DNA from: Deltaproteobacteria bacterium
GTDB lineage: Bacteria > Myxococcota_A > UBA796 > CAJQPC01
Assembly (NCBI GenBank): GCA_016717595.1
Contig: JADKFE010000115.1
Location: forward strand, 1 to 6,718
Length of the DNA stretch: 6,718 nt
Direction: 5' to 3'
Part shown: in pieces, positions 5,864-6,718 of the stretch
Layout: every line of letters starts with the position of its first letter
How positions within the stretch are numbered: position 1 is the first letter of the stretch
Position numbers and translations under genes: made by a program
Notes under the pieces: model-generated
Seen by the model: only the letters and a program-made list of their open reading frames with translations
What the model was told of the DNA's origin: nothing
The model's database searches: none

Positions 5864-6546
5864 ACCTCCACGGATCCACCGCCGCCGAGCTTCGCGACCA
5901 CTACCTCCGCTGGCGTTTTGTCCCCCTCGCCGCCGAGCTCCTGCGTCGAGACGGCGTCGGCAGCGTCACCCTCGCGTTCGCCCAGTTCTGGAACGACGAG
6001 GCCCACGACGCGGTGCATGACGGCCTCTTCGTCTCCCCAAGCCAAACGCCGGGCTGGCCCTTGGAGGAGGTGGACTGGGACACGCTCAGCGAGGCCCACC
6101 GCGCGCTCTGCGGCCGGGACCACGACGAGTATTATGGCGACAACTACGACCTCATCCACGCCTTCGCCGCCTACTGCAAGCCCGGCTGCGACCAAGAGAT
6201 GAGCTCTGACGAGGCGTATTTGCCCTACGCCGTCGCGTGGCTCAAAGACGGCCAGCTCCAGGTGGACCTCGTCGGCGAGCTTCTGCACCAGGGCCGCGAG
6301 GACTGGCCGCTTCTGACCCACGGCCCGCCGCCCGTGGGCCGCGCCGAGCGTGTCCGAGGCGGCGCCCCGCTCACGGTGGGGGAGCTGCTGGTGGCGACTG
6401 AAGCCGATGAACATCTCAGCGAGGCCATCGAGATGGCGTCGATCCTCATCCGCACCACCCACGCCCGCCTCAACCGAACCAAAGGCGACGCCAAGGCCGA
6501 CAAACGTGTCCTCGCTTGGCTTCAGGCCTACGGGGGCGCCCCATGA
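5860..6546 (+). CDS. Gene A2: intact hypothetical protein, paralogue of A1
   Basis: This 228-residue acidic protein of unknown family is the intact member of the A pair. It has no signal peptide or membrane helix and is probably cytoplasmic. A helical N-terminus (LRDHYLRWRFVPLAAELLRR) is followed by a strand SVTLAFA. The middle is rich in Asp, His and Tyr (RDHDEYYGDNYDLIHAF, 87 onwards). DEAYLPYAVAWLKDGQLQV (116-134) is the best conserved inner block, with Trp127 where A1 has a stop. The C-terminal third (EAIEMASILIRTTHARLNRT) looks helical and ends with VLAWLQAYGG. ATG 5860 is fixed by the conserved ATGA context and by identity to A1. The only ribosome-site candidate, GGAG at about 5842-5845, is far upstream, so translation may have relied on coupling to the TIM-barrel gene; here only that gene's tail remains. 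Its own TGA overlaps the B2 start (ATGA, 6543-6546). The matching length and open frame suggest that it is still under selection. Confidence 0.85.
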   Translation: MNLHGSTAAELRDHYLRWRFVPLAAELLRRDGVGSVTLAFAQFWNDEAHDAVHDGLFVSPSQTPGWPLEEVDWDTLSEAHRALCGRDHDEYYGDNYDLIHAFAAYCKPGCDQEMSSDEAYLPYAVAWLKDGQLQVDLVGELLHQGREDWPLLTHGPPPVGRAERVRGGAPLTVGELLVATEADEHLSEAIEMASILIRTTHARLNRTKGDAKADKRVLAWLQAYGGAP

Positions 6547-6718
6547 TCCCCCTTCGTGCCTGTGGCCGGTCCCCCGAAGACCTCCGCGAGATGTTGACCG
6601 ACTGGTGGCTCAAGCCCCTCGCCGGGGCGCTCTTGGAGGCCGCGCCCCACGTCCGTCACCTGAGCCTCGCCGCGCGCGCGTTGCCCGGCGACCGCGTGGC
6701 CCTGCGGCTGATCCCCGG
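6543..6718 (+). CDS. Gene B2: hypothetical protein, partial, paralogue of B1
   Basis: Only the first 58 codons are in the window. They match B1 at 46 positions (79%), with the block DLREMLTDWWLKPLAGALLE nearly unchanged and LPGDRVALRL following. The start overlaps the A2 stop in an ATGA, the same arrangement as A1-B1, so translation is likely coupled. The family is not recognised. The rest of the gene would show whether its frame is continuous where B1 shifts. Confidence 0.85.
   Translation, partial: MIPLRACGRSPEDLREMLTDWWLKPLAGALLEAAPHVRHLSLAARALPGDRVALRLIP

Larger units (their letters stand above)
5832..6718 (+). repeat. Tandem repeat unit 2 (continues past the window)
   Basis: This is the second copy of the unit starting at 4429, with the TIM-barrel gene tail, gene A2 and the start of gene B2. 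It is cut off by the window edge, so whether a third copy follows is unknown. Confidence 0.9.

Overview
The window is GC-rich (roughly 65-70% over most of its length, lower at the left end). It uses TGA and TAG stops in the ordinary way and is gene-dense. The combination of a type IVa pilus retraction ATPase, high GC, many proteins with no recognisable family and tandem paralogues suggests a Myxococcota/Bradymonadota-type (deltaproteobacterial) chromosome. That placement is inference; there is no rRNA or marker gene to fix it.

Left part (1-1369, + strand): two small genes of unknown function, at 7-306 and 833-1369, are separated by about 526 bases without a convincing gene. Both look like cytoplasmic proteins of the size seen among immunity or accessory proteins. 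Their GC is visibly lower than that of the rest of the window (about 54% by hand count for the first), so this part may be an acquired accessory segment.

Centre (1347-3725, - strand): one long gene encodes two complete PilT-family ATPases in a single chain of 792 residues. Both halves keep Walker A, Asp box, Walker B and His box. Only the second keeps a near-canonical PilT AIRNLIRE-type motif. The protein is read as an N-terminal PilU-like half fused to a C-terminal PilT half for pilus retraction. Its 3' end overlaps the convergent gene on the left by 23 bases.

Right part (3783-6718, + strand): across a 57-base divergent gap, a short TIM-barrel protein (sugar phosphate isomerase/epimerase-like) is followed by two unrecognised genes, called A and B here. 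All are joined by 4-base ATGA start/stop overlaps. The A-B pair is then repeated in tandem with a period of exactly 1403 bases (A1-B1, A2-B2; B2 runs off the window). Copy 1 is broken twice: A1 carries an in-frame TGA exactly where A2 has TGG (Trp127), and B1 needs a +1 frameshift near position 5550. Copy 2 is intact as far as seen. The spacer before A2 still carries the last ~16 codons of the TIM-barrel gene, which is the footprint of the duplication. The first ~150 bases of the two units are almost identical, including silent sites, while the rest of A1 and A2 is only about half identical in protein. This points to gene conversion or recombination. A and B also resemble each other at their N-termini.

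The best candidate for something undescribed is this TIM-barrel/A/B module with its duplicated, half-decayed pairs. Its function cannot be read from the sequence.
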